DNA of 64,000 nt from positions 308,016-372,015 of the forward strand of contig NZ_JAAGLU010000002.1 in NCBI RefSeq assembly GCF_010550245.1, written 5' to 3'. Within the stretch, counting starts at the first letter, position 1; the number at the start of each line of letters is the position of its first letter. A model generated the notes under the pieces. The model was given only the letters and a program-made list of their open reading frames with translations. It ran no database searches and was not told the origin of the DNA. The position numbers and the translations under genes are program-made. Source of the DNA: Streptomyces sp. SID12501 (lineage in GTDB: Bacteria > Actinomycetota > Actinomycetes > Streptomycetales > Streptomycetaceae). Shown here one piece after another: positions 1 through 7,766 of the stretch.

Positions 1-167
1 ACCCGGCACGAGATGTCGACCTTCGAGCCCTTCAGTTCGGGGTCGGTGGCCGCGGCGGACACGCCGGACAGCACGCGCCGCCAGTTCTCCTCCACCCCGA
101 TGCCCGCCGGAGTGACCAGGCCCATGCCGGTGATCGCGACTCCGCGACCCCGGGCCACGCCGCTCAC
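1..167 (-). CDS. Beta-ketoacyl-ACP synthase (KAS II/FabF type), N-terminal part only
   Basis: The first 55 codons of a ketosynthase run off the left edge of the window. The translation opens MSGVARGRGVAITGMGLVTP, the N-terminal strand of FabF and type II PKS ketosynthases (VVITGxGxVTPxG), and continues with a typical WxxxLxGxS segment. The start is GTG at 167, overlapping the stop of the upstream ACP gene (GTGA), so the two genes are translationally coupled. By family, the enzyme would condense malonyl-ACP with an acyl chain. The active-site Cys and His residues lie outside the window, so whether this is a fatty acid KAS II, a PKS KS-alpha or an inactive chain-length factor cannot be decided here. 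Confidence 0.9.
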   Translation of the reverse strand, partial: MSGVARGRGVAITGMGLVTPAGIGVEENWRRVLSGVSAAATDPELKGSKVDISCR

Positions 168-427
168 GCCTGATCCGCCTTCGTGCGGATGACGGCGACG
201 GCCTCGTCCAGCGTGAAGGCGGCCTTCAGCTCGCCCTCCTGGAGGACGATGCCCATCTCCTTGCGCAGGATCAGGCTGAGCTCCACGAGGATGAGGGAGT
301 CGATCTCCAGTTCGTCGAAGGTGGCGCCGGACAGCAGTTCCGCCTCGTCGAGGCCGAACTTCTCACTGATCAGGCCGGAGACGCGGTGCTTGAGGGATTC
401 CTGGATCTTGATGACGGGAGTGCTCAT
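164..427 (-). CDS. Acyl carrier protein of the type II PKS/FAS-like cluster
   Basis: This 87-aa acidic helical protein carries the phosphopantetheine motif EIDSLILVEL, with Ser44 as the attachment site. It would carry acyl intermediates as thioesters between the KAS III, KAS and AfsA-like enzymes encoded around it. The ATG at 427 is chosen because a good ribosome binding site (AAAGGAA) precedes it. The frame stays open upstream, but that extension is low-complexity sequence rich in Thr, Glu and His and is not ACP-like. The gene lies between the KAS III gene and the partial ketosynthase, whose GTG overlaps its stop. Its divergence from housekeeping AcpP and its position make it a pathway-specific ACP. 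Confidence 0.93.
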   Translation of the reverse strand: MSTPVIKIQESLKHRVSGLISEKFGLDEAELLSGATFDELEIDSLILVELSLILRKEMGIVLQEGELKAAFTLDEAVAVIRTKADQA

Positions 428-533
428 GGTGAGGTTCCTTTCGTGGATGTGCTCGGTGTGTTCGCTGAGTTGACTGTGTTCGGTGAGCTGACTGTGCCTG
501 GTGTGCCTGGTGGGTTCGGTGCGCTCGGAGAGG
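428..533. repeat. Low-complexity gap between KAS III and ACP genes
   Basis: The 106-bp spacer consists of imperfect direct repeats of TG-rich units such as GTGTTCGCTGAGTTGACT, GTGTTCGGTGAGCTGACT and GTGCCTGGTGTGCCTGGTG. On the transcribed strand these read as CA-rich repeats just ahead of the ACP ribosome binding site. No start codon with a plausible coding pattern uses it. It may be an unstructured mRNA spacer or slippage-prone DNA. Confidence 0.6.
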
Positions 534-1553
534 TCAGTCGGTCTCAAGGGCCGGCCAGACAAGCGCGGCAGAGCCCCAGGTGAGGCCGCCGCCGAAGCCG
601 GTGAGGAGTACGCGGTGGCCCGGCCGCAGCTCGCCGTCGGCGGCGGCGTCCCGCAGGGCGAGCGGGATCGAGGCGGCGACGGTGTTGCCGACCCGGTCCA
701 GGTTCACGACGATCTGCTTTTCGTCGAGGCCGAGTTGCTCGCCGACGGCGTTGAGGATGCGGATGTTGGCCTGGTGCGCCACGACCTTGTCGAGCTCGGC
801 GGGTGTCCAGCCGACCCGGTCGAGCAGCGCCTGCGAGGAACGGCTCATGTTCAGCACGGCCTGGGTGAACACGGGCCGGCCGTCCATCGTGAAGAAGTGG
901 TCCCCGGCGCCTTGGGGTTCGGCCGAGGAGCGCTGCCTGGAGCCTCCGGCGCGCACCGTGATCAGATCGGCGCCCGAGCCGTCGCTGCCCAGGTCGAAGC
1001 CGAGCAGCGCCCCCGGCTCGTCCGCCTCGCCCGCCCGCAGCACCACGGCTCCGGCTCCGTCGCCGAAGATGGCCCGGGTGGTGCGGTCGGCCGGGTCGAG
1101 GATGGTGGAGAAGGTGTCAGCGCCGATCACCAGGGCCCGTTCCGAGACACCCGCGGTGATCATGGAGGACGCCGTGGCCAGCGCGTAGACGAACCCGGTG
1201 CACACGGCGGCCACGTCGAAGGCGGGCACCGTCCCCAGTCCGAGCCGGTGGGCGACGTCCGGCGCGGTGGCCGGGCACGGCCGGTCCGGCGTGCTGGTGG
1301 CCAGCACCACCAGGTCCACGTCGGCGGCGGCGTCCCCGCCCGTACGGCGGGCCGAGGCGAGGGCGTGCTCCCCGGCCGCCACGGCGAGGTCGGAGGTGGC
1401 CTCGCCCGGGGCCACGACATGGCGCAGGCCGATCCCGGTACGGGTGCGGATCCACTGGTCGGAGGTGTCCAGCTGCCCGGCCAGCTCCTCGTTCGACACG
1501 GCCGTCGCCGGCAGCGCGCCGCCGAGTCCGCACAACACCGCGGCGCGGCTCAT
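534..1553 (-). CDS. 3-oxoacyl-ACP synthase III (FabH-like KAS III)
   Basis: This 339-aa thiolase-fold enzyme has the complete FabH catalytic set: Cys118 in AAVCTGF, His260 in AHQANIRI and Asn290 in RVGNTVAAS, plus a C-terminal GFGGGLTWG loop. The expected reaction is decarboxylative condensation of a starter acyl-CoA with malonyl-ACP, which starts chain assembly. The ATG at 1553 overlaps the stop of the monooxygenase gene (ATGA), indicating one transcript and coupled translation; the ACP gene follows after a 106-bp gap. The starter (acetyl, branched or other) cannot be read from the sequence. The complete triad distinguishes it from the other KAS III-like protein in the cluster. Confidence 0.95.
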   Translation of the reverse strand: MSRAAVLCGLGGALPATAVSNEELAGQLDTSDQWIRTRTGIGLRHVVAPGEATSDLAVAAGEHALASARRTGGDAAADVDLVVLATSTPDRPCPATAPDVAHRLGLGTVPAFDVAAVCTGFVYALATASSMITAGVSERALVIGADTFSTILDPADRTTRAIFGDGAGAVVLRAGEADEPGALLGFDLGSDGSGADLITVRAGGSRQRSSAEPQGAGDHFFTMDGRPVFTQAVLNMSRSSQALLDRVGWTPAELDKVVAHQANIRILNAVGEQLGLDEKQIVVNLDRVGNTVAASIPLALRDAAADGELRPGHRVLLTGFGGGLTWGSAALVWPALETD

Positions 1554-3298
1554 GAGACCAGCTCCTCGATCTTGTCGGCGGCGGTGGGGTCGGTGGTGGG
1601 GTCGGTGGTGGCGGTGGGGTCGTTCGGGTCGTTCGGGGCGGGCGCGCCCGCCCTGTCCGGCGTGTCCAGGGCGGCCAGGGTGGCCGGGGCATCCGGCGCG
1701 TCCGGCGTCGAGGTGCGGGCCGTGCGGAAGCTGTTGCCCGCCCGGCGCAGCGCCGTACGGACCGCGCTCGGCTCGGGGGCCGTGAGCGCCGCGATGTGTC
1801 CGTCGGGCCTGACCAGGACGGCCTTCGGTGCGGTGCCGAGCAGCGGGGTGAAGCCCGGCCAGACGGAGATGTCCCGTACCGGCACCCCGTCCGGCGCGGC
1901 CGCTGTCACGGCCTCGCGGGCGGCCACCCATGCGGCGTCCTGCCGTTCGCCGGCCCAGAGCAGCAGCGTCAGCCGCGCCGGGTCGATCGAGGGCCAGCGC
2001 TCGGCGCCCGGCTGGGGAGCGCCGTACGCGGTGAACACCGGCAGCCGGTCGCCGACGCGGAGTCTGCGGGTCAGCCCCGGCAGCGTGTCGCGCAGGGACT
2101 CGGCCGGCCGGTAGCTGACGTCGTGCTGCGCCATCAGCGGGGCGCCGAACCGCTGCAGCACCCCGGTCCGGTGGGCCAGCCGTACGGTGGCGTCGCGCAG
2201 GGCGAGCTCGTGGCGCCGCTTGAACAGTCCCCAGCTGGTCTGCTTGGCGGTGGTCAGGACGATGCGCTCCGCGGCCAGATGACGGTCGCTGTCGTAGGTG
2301 TCGAGGATGCCCGGTTCGAAGGCGCCCTTGACGACGCCGGCCAGCTTCCACGCGAGATTGACCGCGTCCTGGATGCCGGTGTTCATGCCCTGCGCGCCCG
2401 CCGCGCTGAACACGTGGGCGGCGTCGCCCGCGAGGAAGACCCGGCCCGCCCGCATGGTCTCGGCGACCCGGCGCCGGGCGCGGAAGATGGTGGACCAGTC
2501 CAGCTCGCCGACGATGCCGGGCCGCGGGGAGCGCTCGTCGAGGAACCGCTGGAACAGCTCCGGCGGCGGCCCCTGTTCCCCGCGCCAGTCCGGCACGCTG
2601 ATGGCGAGCCGGTACGTGCCGCCACCGAAGGGGGCGATGCCCAGGGCTCCGGAGCGGGAGTAGCAGTACACCAGTGCGTGCTGGTCCATGTCACCGGCCA
2701 CGGGGCCGTCACCGATGGCGAACAGCACGTCGTTCCCGCTGCCCAGGAGCTCGATCCCGGCCAGTCGGCGCACCGCGCTGTGCGCGCCGTCCGCGCCGAT
2801 CACCCAGTCCGCCTCGATCTGCTCGGTGCGCCCGTCGGCCCGCGTCACGTCGGCGACCGGCCGGGGCCCCGAGGTGTCGAGCCCGCTGAGGGAACCGAAC
2901 TCGATCTCACCGCCGTAGGCGGCCAGCCGGGTGCGGATCACCTCCTCGGTGGTGTCCTGCGGGACGACCACGCCGAAGGGGTACGGGGTGTCGGCGAGCC
3001 GGCTCATCTCGATGGAGCCGAGATGCCGCTTCTCGGAGTAGTACTGCACCTCGTCCAGGCGGTTGCCCAGCTCGATCAGCGGCTCGGACGCGCCGATACG
3101 GCCGAGGAGTTCCAGGCTGCGCGGCCAGACGACGCTGGCCCGGGAGTGCTGGACGGGGCCGGCGGCCGAGTGGTCGATCAGCCGGACCGGAACACCCTGT
3201 GCGAGCAGTTCGGTGGCGAGTACGAGTCCCACGGGGCCCGCGCCCACGACGAGAACGGGACGCCGCTCACCGGGACCCTCGCGCTGAGGGAACGTCAT
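1550..3298 (-). CDS. FAD-dependent aromatic-hydroxylase-type monooxygenase
   Basis: This 582-aa flavoprotein is of the p-hydroxybenzoate hydroxylase/PheA-TfdB class. Visible motifs are the FAD Rossmann motif VGAGPVGL near residue 19, the DG motif GADGAHSAVRR, and the GD motif FLAGDAAHVFSAAGAQGMNTG followed by DAVNLAWKL. The C-terminal third resembles the thioredoxin-like domain of phenol hydroxylases and ends in a Pro/Thr/Asp-rich tail made of short DNA repeats. The ATG at 3298 has GAAAGG upstream. The stop overlaps the KAS III start. In Streptomyces clusters such enzymes hydroxylate or cleave polyketide rings using NAD(P)H and oxygen; the substrate here is unknown. No transmembrane segment is evident. 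Confidence 0.92.
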   Translation of the reverse strand: MTFPQREGPGERRPVLVVGAGPVGLVLATELLAQGVPVRLIDHSAAGPVQHSRASVVWPRSLELLGRIGASEPLIELGNRLDEVQYYSEKRHLGSIEMSRLADTPYPFGVVVPQDTTEEVIRTRLAAYGGEIEFGSLSGLDTSGPRPVADVTRADGRTEQIEADWVIGADGAHSAVRRLAGIELLGSGNDVLFAIGDGPVAGDMDQHALVYCYSRSGALGIAPFGGGTYRLAISVPDWRGEQGPPPELFQRFLDERSPRPGIVGELDWSTIFRARRRVAETMRAGRVFLAGDAAHVFSAAGAQGMNTGIQDAVNLAWKLAGVVKGAFEPGILDTYDSDRHLAAERIVLTTAKQTSWGLFKRRHELALRDATVRLAHRTGVLQRFGAPLMAQHDVSYRPAESLRDTLPGLTRRLRVGDRLPVFTAYGAPQPGAERWPSIDPARLTLLLWAGERQDAAWVAAREAVTAAAPDGVPVRDISVWPGFTPLLGTAPKAVLVRPDGHIAALTAPEPSAVRTALRRAGNSFRTARTSTPDAPDAPATLAALDTPDRAGAPAPNDPNDPTATTDPTTDPTAADKIEELVS

Positions 3299-3327
3299 GA
3301 CAGTGCCTTTCTTCGAGATCTGAGCGG

Positions 3328-3457
3328 AGAGGGATCTAAGCGGAGGGGGCGGGAAACGGAGGGGCGGGAAGGGGAGAGGGCAGGAAGGGGGGAGGGTGGG
3401 AAACGGAGAGGGACTGGGGAAACGGAGAGGGGTCGGGAAAACGGAGAGAGATGGGGT
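3328..3457. repeat. Polypurine/polypyrimidine tract with decamer-like repeats
   Basis: In the 174-bp gap between two cluster genes, about 130 bp is almost all purine on the plus strand. It contains roughly six degenerate copies of GGGAAACGGAGAG. On the transcribed minus strand this gives a long C/U-rich leader upstream of the monooxygenase. Such mirror-type tracts can form triplex DNA. No coding signal is seen in it. Confidence 0.75.
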
Positions 3458-3472
3458 GAAGTCCCTGTCGGA

Positions 3473-4513
3473 TCAGGTCCGTTGCACCACGACCGCGCTC
3501 CAGGTGAACCCCGCGCCAGCGCTCAGCACCGCCGCGTACTCGCCCCGTTCGAGGCGGTGCGGGCCGGTGTCGGCGGCCAGGGCGGCCAGGTTGGACAGCA
3601 GGTCGCCGGCGCCGAGGTGGCCGGTGCGGTCGCCCAGGTCGGCCAGGGGCGCGTCGGTGATCTCGGCGACGGCGGGGCCGTACACGTCCCGCGCGGTGGC
3701 CCGGCCGAGCCGTGGCAGCAGCACCGTGCTCAGCTGCCGCCCGCCCGGGCCGATGCCCGCCGCGGTCAGCGCGGCGGCCAGTACGGCCGTGGTCTCCCGG
3801 CGCAGCCGGGCGAGGAAGCGCGGCTTGTCGTGGTCGGCGAGGAACGCCTTCTTGGTCCGGCGGACGTCCACGGCCGCGCCCCCGGTGTGCGGCGCCGGAT
3901 GGAAGGCGCCGACGTCACGGTGGGCGTTCTCCAGCTCGGGCGCCGCCCGGGTCCGCAGGGCGCGCAGGGCGAGCGCGCCCTCCGGGACGCCGTCGGGTCC
4001 GGCGCCGACGACGGCCGCGGTGCCGCCGTCGCCGTACCAGACGCCGTAGTCACCACCCCATCGGTCGAAGCCCGGCGACGCGAAGCGGTCGGCGGTGGTC
4101 ACCAGGACCGGCGCGCCGCCAGGATGCGCGGCGAGCTGGTGCACCGCGGCGCGCAGGGCCGCCGCCGCGCCGTTGCACATCTGCTGGATGCCGGTCGGGA
4201 TCGCGTCGCGGGCGCCGGTCTCGGCGGCCACGTAGTGCGCTGGCGACCAGAAGTCGTGGCCCTGGTAGTACGTCCAGGCGTGCAGGACGGCGGCGAGGTT
4301 CCCGGCGGGGACGCCGGCCCGCGACAGGGCGCGCCGGGCGGCACGCACCGCCATCTGAGGGGCGGACAGGTCGTCGGAGACGGGCAGTTGCTCGTAGCCC
4401 ATCGCGTCCGCCTCCCCGGTGGTCACCCGGCCCGTGGCCAGCGCGTCCGCCGTCTTCTCGGCAGTGGGCGGCAGCCACTCGGCGGGAGCGACCCACAGGT
4501 CGTCGGGGATCAC
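3473..4513 (-). CDS. KAS III-like acyl transferase with atypical active site
   Basis: This 346-aa protein has the KAS III/thiolase fold and the nucleophile Cys113 (QQMCNGAAAAL). The FabH His and Asn motifs are not recognisable: where HQAN is expected there is LLPRLGRATA, and the VGNT-like region reads TGHLGAGDLL, with Asp. In characterised relatives such as CerJ-type enzymes, an Asp replaces the Asn and the protein transfers acyl groups instead of condensing chains, so ester-forming acyl transfer is a plausible role (inference). The GTG start at 4513 overlaps the stop of the AfsA-like gene (GTGA), so the two probably act on the same intermediate, as MmyC and MmyD do in methylenomycin synthesis. 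Confidence 0.87.
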   Translation of the reverse strand: MIPDDLWVAPAEWLPPTAEKTADALATGRVTTGEADAMGYEQLPVSDDLSAPQMAVRAARRALSRAGVPAGNLAAVLHAWTYYQGHDFWSPAHYVAAETGARDAIPTGIQQMCNGAAAALRAAVHQLAAHPGGAPVLVTTADRFASPGFDRWGGDYGVWYGDGGTAAVVGAGPDGVPEGALALRALRTRAAPELENAHRDVGAFHPAPHTGGAAVDVRRTKKAFLADHDKPRFLARLRRETTAVLAAALTAAGIGPGGRQLSTVLLPRLGRATARDVYGPAVAEITDAPLADLGDRTGHLGAGDLLSNLAALAADTGPHRLERGEYAAVLSAGAGFTWSAVVVQRT

Positions 4514-5559
4514 GCGCACTCCTCGCCGTCGAGCAGCGCGACGCCCGTCGACGCGGTGGTGGTGTGCATCCGGCCGGAGGCGATGACGTCGCCGTCCTGC
4601 TCGAAGTCGATGTGGAAGGTCCGCAGGTCCGGCAGCATCAGGCTGAGGTTGTCCTCGTGCGTGTACGTCTCGGTCTTGCGGATGTGCACCGTCGTGGGGA
4701 CGTCCAGCTCGGCGTACCGCATGAAGGAGAAGTCGAAGCCGGCGACCGTGCTGCGGCTGACCGAGGCGCCCCACAGGTCGGACACGCCGAGCAGGCACAG
4801 CTGGCGGGCCGCCTCCATGAGCACCATGCCGGGCACGTGGTCCTGGCCGTGGTCGAACATGCTGCGGTTGTCCAGCGGGACCCGCACGGTCGCGGAGGCG
4901 TTGTCGCTGCCCACGGTGGCCTCGGCGAGCACGACGTTCGCCGGGTCGCTGCGACCGACCAGGTGCGGGTCGACGTACGCGCTCTGGCGGGGCAGGTCCC
5001 GGAACGGCACCAGCGGCCGGCCGCGGCCCTGCAGACGGACCGTGTCGTAGACCTCGGCGGGGATGTAGCCGACGTCCATGCGCACGAAGCCGAGGCAGCG
5101 CTGGGCGAGCTTCATGTCGATGCCGAAGGTCAGCCGCCGCACATCGCCGGGGGTACCGCGACGGTTGCTGGTGCGCACCGAGATCCGCAGCTCACCTGGC
5201 TGCTCCTGCTGAGGGAGGGTGAGCAGTCCCGGCAGCTCCATCGACCAGGACCGCAGCAGGAACTTGCTCTTGCGCGAGACCCCGGCGTACTCGTGGCCGC
5301 CGTAGGTCTCGGCCTGCCGGCAGCACTCCAGCAGCAGCATCGGGTCGGGGCTGCCGAGCCGCGAGGTGTGCCCGGTGTAGAAGGCGTGCAGCGGGGGAAG
5401 CTGGGCGGCGGCGAGATACTCGTCCTCGCCGGTCTGACGGGCGTCGGTGAGAAACACCTCGGAAAGCGCCCAGCGATGCAGCAGGGAACGGTCCACGGTG
5501 CGCATGAATTCGAGGTTCGCGGCGCCCGGCAGGCAGGTCTTCTTTTCGGCAGGGGTCAT
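4510..5559 (-). CDS. AfsA/MmyD-like double-hotdog protein
   Basis: This 349-aa protein is of the A-factor biosynthesis family. The N-terminal part has WALSEVFLTD and PLHAFYTGHTSRLGSPDPML with LLECCRQAETYGGH; the second hotdog repeat has DNRSMFDHGQDHVPGMVLME and AARQLCLLG. AfsA/ScbA proteins join a beta-ketoacyl-ACP or -CoA to dihydroxyacetone phosphate to make butenolide or gamma-butyrolactone precursors; MmyD does similar chemistry in methylenomycin clusters. The ATG at 5559 is preceded by AGGAGGA. Its coupling to a KAS III-like gene and nearby ACP argues for a structural biosynthetic role rather than a stand-alone signal synthase, though a gamma-butyrolactone signal remains possible. Confidence 0.9.
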   Translation of the reverse strand: MTPAEKKTCLPGAANLEFMRTVDRSLLHRWALSEVFLTDARQTGEDEYLAAAQLPPLHAFYTGHTSRLGSPDPMLLLECCRQAETYGGHEYAGVSRKSKFLLRSWSMELPGLLTLPQQEQPGELRISVRTSNRRGTPGDVRRLTFGIDMKLAQRCLGFVRMDVGYIPAEVYDTVRLQGRGRPLVPFRDLPRQSAYVDPHLVGRSDPANVVLAEATVGSDNASATVRVPLDNRSMFDHGQDHVPGMVLMEAARQLCLLGVSDLWGASVSRSTVAGFDFSFMRYAELDVPTTVHIRKTETYTHEDNLSLMLPDLRTFHIDFEQDGDVIASGRMHTTTASTGVALLDGEECA

Positions 5560-5713
5560 TTTCTTCGTCCTCCTGATGCGGCGCGAGACGGGAAGTCAAT
5601 TCCCTTTTCTCTCGCTTGGTTTCATTGTCGGGGGAGGTGGCAAATCGCTCACTAAAAGCGAACTCAAGGGGCGGGCCGCGAAAGTCGGCCGGCAGGCCCC
5701 AGGGCCTGACGGG
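5560..5713 (-). promoter_or_regulatory. Likely promoter region of the AfsA-like operon
   Basis: The 154-bp gap between the carboxylase epsilon gene and the AfsA-like gene is noticeably AT-richer than its surroundings at about 5595-5665. It contains the AGGAGGA ribosome site of the AfsA-like gene. A short GC hairpin (AGGCC/GGCCT) lies near 5694-5707 and could end the upstream transcript. I cannot fix -10 and -35 boxes. Confidence 0.45.
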
Positions 5714-5926
5714 CTAGCCCACCCAGGCGAGCGGACTGCGATAGCCGTTGCCGCCCCGGTCCCAGGCCGCACGGGGTACGGCGGCCCCGGCGCCCGAGGT
5801 GTCATCGCCGGCGGCGGCGGTCTCGGTGCGAGCGCGCAGGGCGGTCAACACGGCGACCAGCGCGCCCAGTTCGTCGGGCGTGGGTTCGCCGCGCAGTACG
5901 CGGAAGGCGGACGGCGTGGCGCTCAC
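5714..5926 (-). CDS. Acyl-CoA carboxylase epsilon subunit
   Basis: This 70-aa protein opens MSATPSAFRVLRGEPTPDEL and continues with GALVAVLTAL, the hallmark of actinobacterial epsilon subunits (FRVxRGxPTxEELAAL), followed by a flexible Gly/Ala segment and a C-terminal W..PLAWVG. In acyl-CoA carboxylases this subunit binds and stimulates the carboxyltransferase ring. The start is GTG at 5926, overlapping the stop of the beta-subunit gene (GTGA), so partnership is direct. A biotinylated alpha subunit is not in the window and is presumably shared with primary metabolism. Confidence 0.88.
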   Translation of the reverse strand: MSATPSAFRVLRGEPTPDELGALVAVLTALRARTETAAAGDDTSGAGAAVPRAAWDRGGNGYRSPLAWVG

Positions 5927-7545
5927 AGCGGGGTGATCCCGTGCTTGCGCTGCGGCAGTGCCTGGTGCTTGGTCCGCAGCATGGCCAGCGAGCGGGCGAG
6001 CACCGCGCGGGTCTCACCCGGTTCGATGACGTCGTCGACCAGGCCGCGTTCGGCCGCGTAGTACGGGTGCATCAACTCGGCCCGGTACTCCTTGACCATC
6101 TGCTCGCGCATCGCCGCGGGCTCGTCGGCGGCGGCGATCTGCCGGCGGAAGATGACGTTGGCGGCACCCTCCGCGCCCATCACCGCCACCTCGTTGGTGG
6201 GCCAGGCGAAGGACAGGTCCGCCCCGACCGAGCGGGAGTCCATGACGATGTAGGCGCCGCCGTACGCCTTGCGCAGGATCAGCTGGATGCGCGGGACGGT
6301 GGCGTTGCAGTACGCGTACAGCAGCTTCGCGCCGTGCCGGATGATGCCGTTGTGCTCCTGTGCCACGCCGGGCAGGAAGCCGGGCACGTCCAGCATGGTG
6401 ACCAGCGGGATGTTGAAGGCGTCGCACAGGGACACGAACCGCGCGGCCTTCTCGCTGGCCTTGATGTCCAGCGCCCCGGCGCCGACGATGGGCTGGTTGG
6501 CGACGATGCCGACCACCTGCCCGTCGATCCGGGACAGGGCGCACACGATGTTGCCCGCCCAGGTGGGGTGCACCTCGAAGTACTCGCCGTGGTCGACGAT
6601 CTCCTCGACGACCTCCCGTACGTCGTACCCGCGTGCGGGGTCGGCCGGAACGAGGTCGGCGAGCCGGTCGGTGCGCCGGTCCGCCGGATCGTCGCAGGGC
6701 AGCGCGGGCGGGGCCTGCCGGTTGTTGGAGGGCAGGTACGACAGCAGATAGCGCACGTCCTCCAGGCAGTTCGCCTCGTCGTCGTACGCGAACGCCGCGA
6801 CTCCGGACACCGACGCGTGCACGTCGGCGCCGCCCAGCTCGTCCATGCTCACCTGCTCACCGGTGACCGCCCGCACGACGTCCGGGCCGGTGATGAACAT
6901 CTGGGCCACGCCCCGCACCATGAAGGTGAAGTCGGTCAGCGCCGGCGAGTAGGCCGCGCCGCCCGCGCACGGGCCGAGGATCACGCTGATCTGCGGGATG
7001 ACGCCCGATGCGCGTGCGTTGCGGCTGAAGATGCCTCCGTATCCGGCGAGCGCGGTCACCCCTTCCTGGATGCGGGCGCCCGCGCCGTCGCAGAGGCTCA
7101 CCAGCGGGGCTCCGGAAGCCTCCGCCAGGTCCATCAACTTGTGGATCTTCGCCGCGTGGGACTCGCCGAGCGCGCCGCCGAAGATCCGGAAGTCGTGCGC
7201 GTAGACGAAGACCTGGCGGCTGTCGACGGTGCCCCAGCCGGTGATCACGCCGTCGGTGTGCGGCCGGCGGTGCTCCAGGCCGAAGCCGGTCGCACGATGT
7301 CGGCGCAGCGGTTCCAGTTCGGTGAACGACCCTTCGTCCAGCAGGAGTTCGATGCGCTCGCGGGCGGTGCGCTTGCCTCGTGCGTGCTGCGCCTCGGTCG
7401 CCCGCGCTCCGGGACCCGCGTGCACCTCGGCACGCAGCCGCCGCAGTTCCTCCACCCGCACATGCATGCTGTCGGGACGCTCGGGCTCCGACTCGGCGAA
7501 CGGCACCGGGTTTTCCGCGATGGGTTTCTCGACCACGATGGTCAT
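5923..7545 (-). CDS. Acyl-CoA carboxylase beta (carboxyltransferase) subunit
   Basis: This 540-aa protein of the PccB/AccB family transfers carboxyl groups from biotin to acyl-CoA to give malonyl- or methylmalonyl-CoA. The two crotonase-fold halves are visible: LCDGAGARIQEGV and GPCAGGAAYSPALTDF in the first, DVPGFLPGVAQEHNGIIRHG and RKAYGGAYIVMDS in the second. At the position that sets acyl preference (Asp in propionyl-specific PccB, Ile in the acetyl-accepting AccB) this protein has Ile (GGAYIVM), so acetyl-CoA carboxylation is expected. The ATG at 7545 has GGGAGGA upstream. It leads the minus-strand arm and is coupled to epsilon, which fits dedicated malonyl-CoA supply. Confidence 0.94.
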   Translation of the reverse strand: MTIVVEKPIAENPVPFAESEPERPDSMHVRVEELRRLRAEVHAGPGARATEAQHARGKRTARERIELLLDEGSFTELEPLRRHRATGFGLEHRRPHTDGVITGWGTVDSRQVFVYAHDFRIFGGALGESHAAKIHKLMDLAEASGAPLVSLCDGAGARIQEGVTALAGYGGIFSRNARASGVIPQISVILGPCAGGAAYSPALTDFTFMVRGVAQMFITGPDVVRAVTGEQVSMDELGGADVHASVSGVAAFAYDDEANCLEDVRYLLSYLPSNNRQAPPALPCDDPADRRTDRLADLVPADPARGYDVREVVEEIVDHGEYFEVHPTWAGNIVCALSRIDGQVVGIVANQPIVGAGALDIKASEKAARFVSLCDAFNIPLVTMLDVPGFLPGVAQEHNGIIRHGAKLLYAYCNATVPRIQLILRKAYGGAYIVMDSRSVGADLSFAWPTNEVAVMGAEGAANVIFRRQIAAADEPAAMREQMVKEYRAELMHPYYAAERGLVDDVIEPGETRAVLARSLAMLRTKHQALPQRKHGITPL

Positions 7546-7766
7546 GCCTTGTCCTCCCGTCCGGGTGGCCGCCGGATCGAGGCCGCCCGGAACAAGAGTT
7601 CGGGGTCACGGACAATGCCTGACTCAAGCCGCGAAAAAGCCTCCTATTCCTTTTCCGGGCCTTGAGTGAAAGGCAGTCTGGGACATGAGGGAAAAGCGGT
7701 CCGGAACTTGAGCGGCCCCCGCGGACGATGTCTCCGACCGTCGCCGGAATCTCGAGAGGGCAGATC
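7546..7766. promoter_or_regulatory. Divergent promoter region, carboxylase / malonyltransferase
   Basis: This 221-bp region separates the minus-strand carboxylase operon from the plus-strand malonyltransferase. It has an AT-rich island at 7629-7655 flanked by the inverted pair ACTCAAG (7622-7628) and CTTGAGT (7661-7667), with a further ACTTGAG at 7706-7712. The pair could be a binding site for a cluster regulator, but spacing and orientation differ from known operators. GAGAGGG at 7753-7759 is the ribosome site for the ATG at 7767. Confidence 0.5.

Noticed and set aside
5694..5707. AGGCC/GGCCT hairpin after the epsilon gene as a definite terminator
   Set aside because: The stem is only five base pairs and lacks a T tract; kept only as a comment in the promoter entry.
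7622..7667. ACTCAAG and CTTGAGT in the malonyltransferase promoter, resembling HAIR (HspR) half-sites
   Set aside because: The half-sites are in the opposite order and 32 bp apart, so they do not form CTTGAGT-N7-ACTCAAG. An HspR link is not supported.
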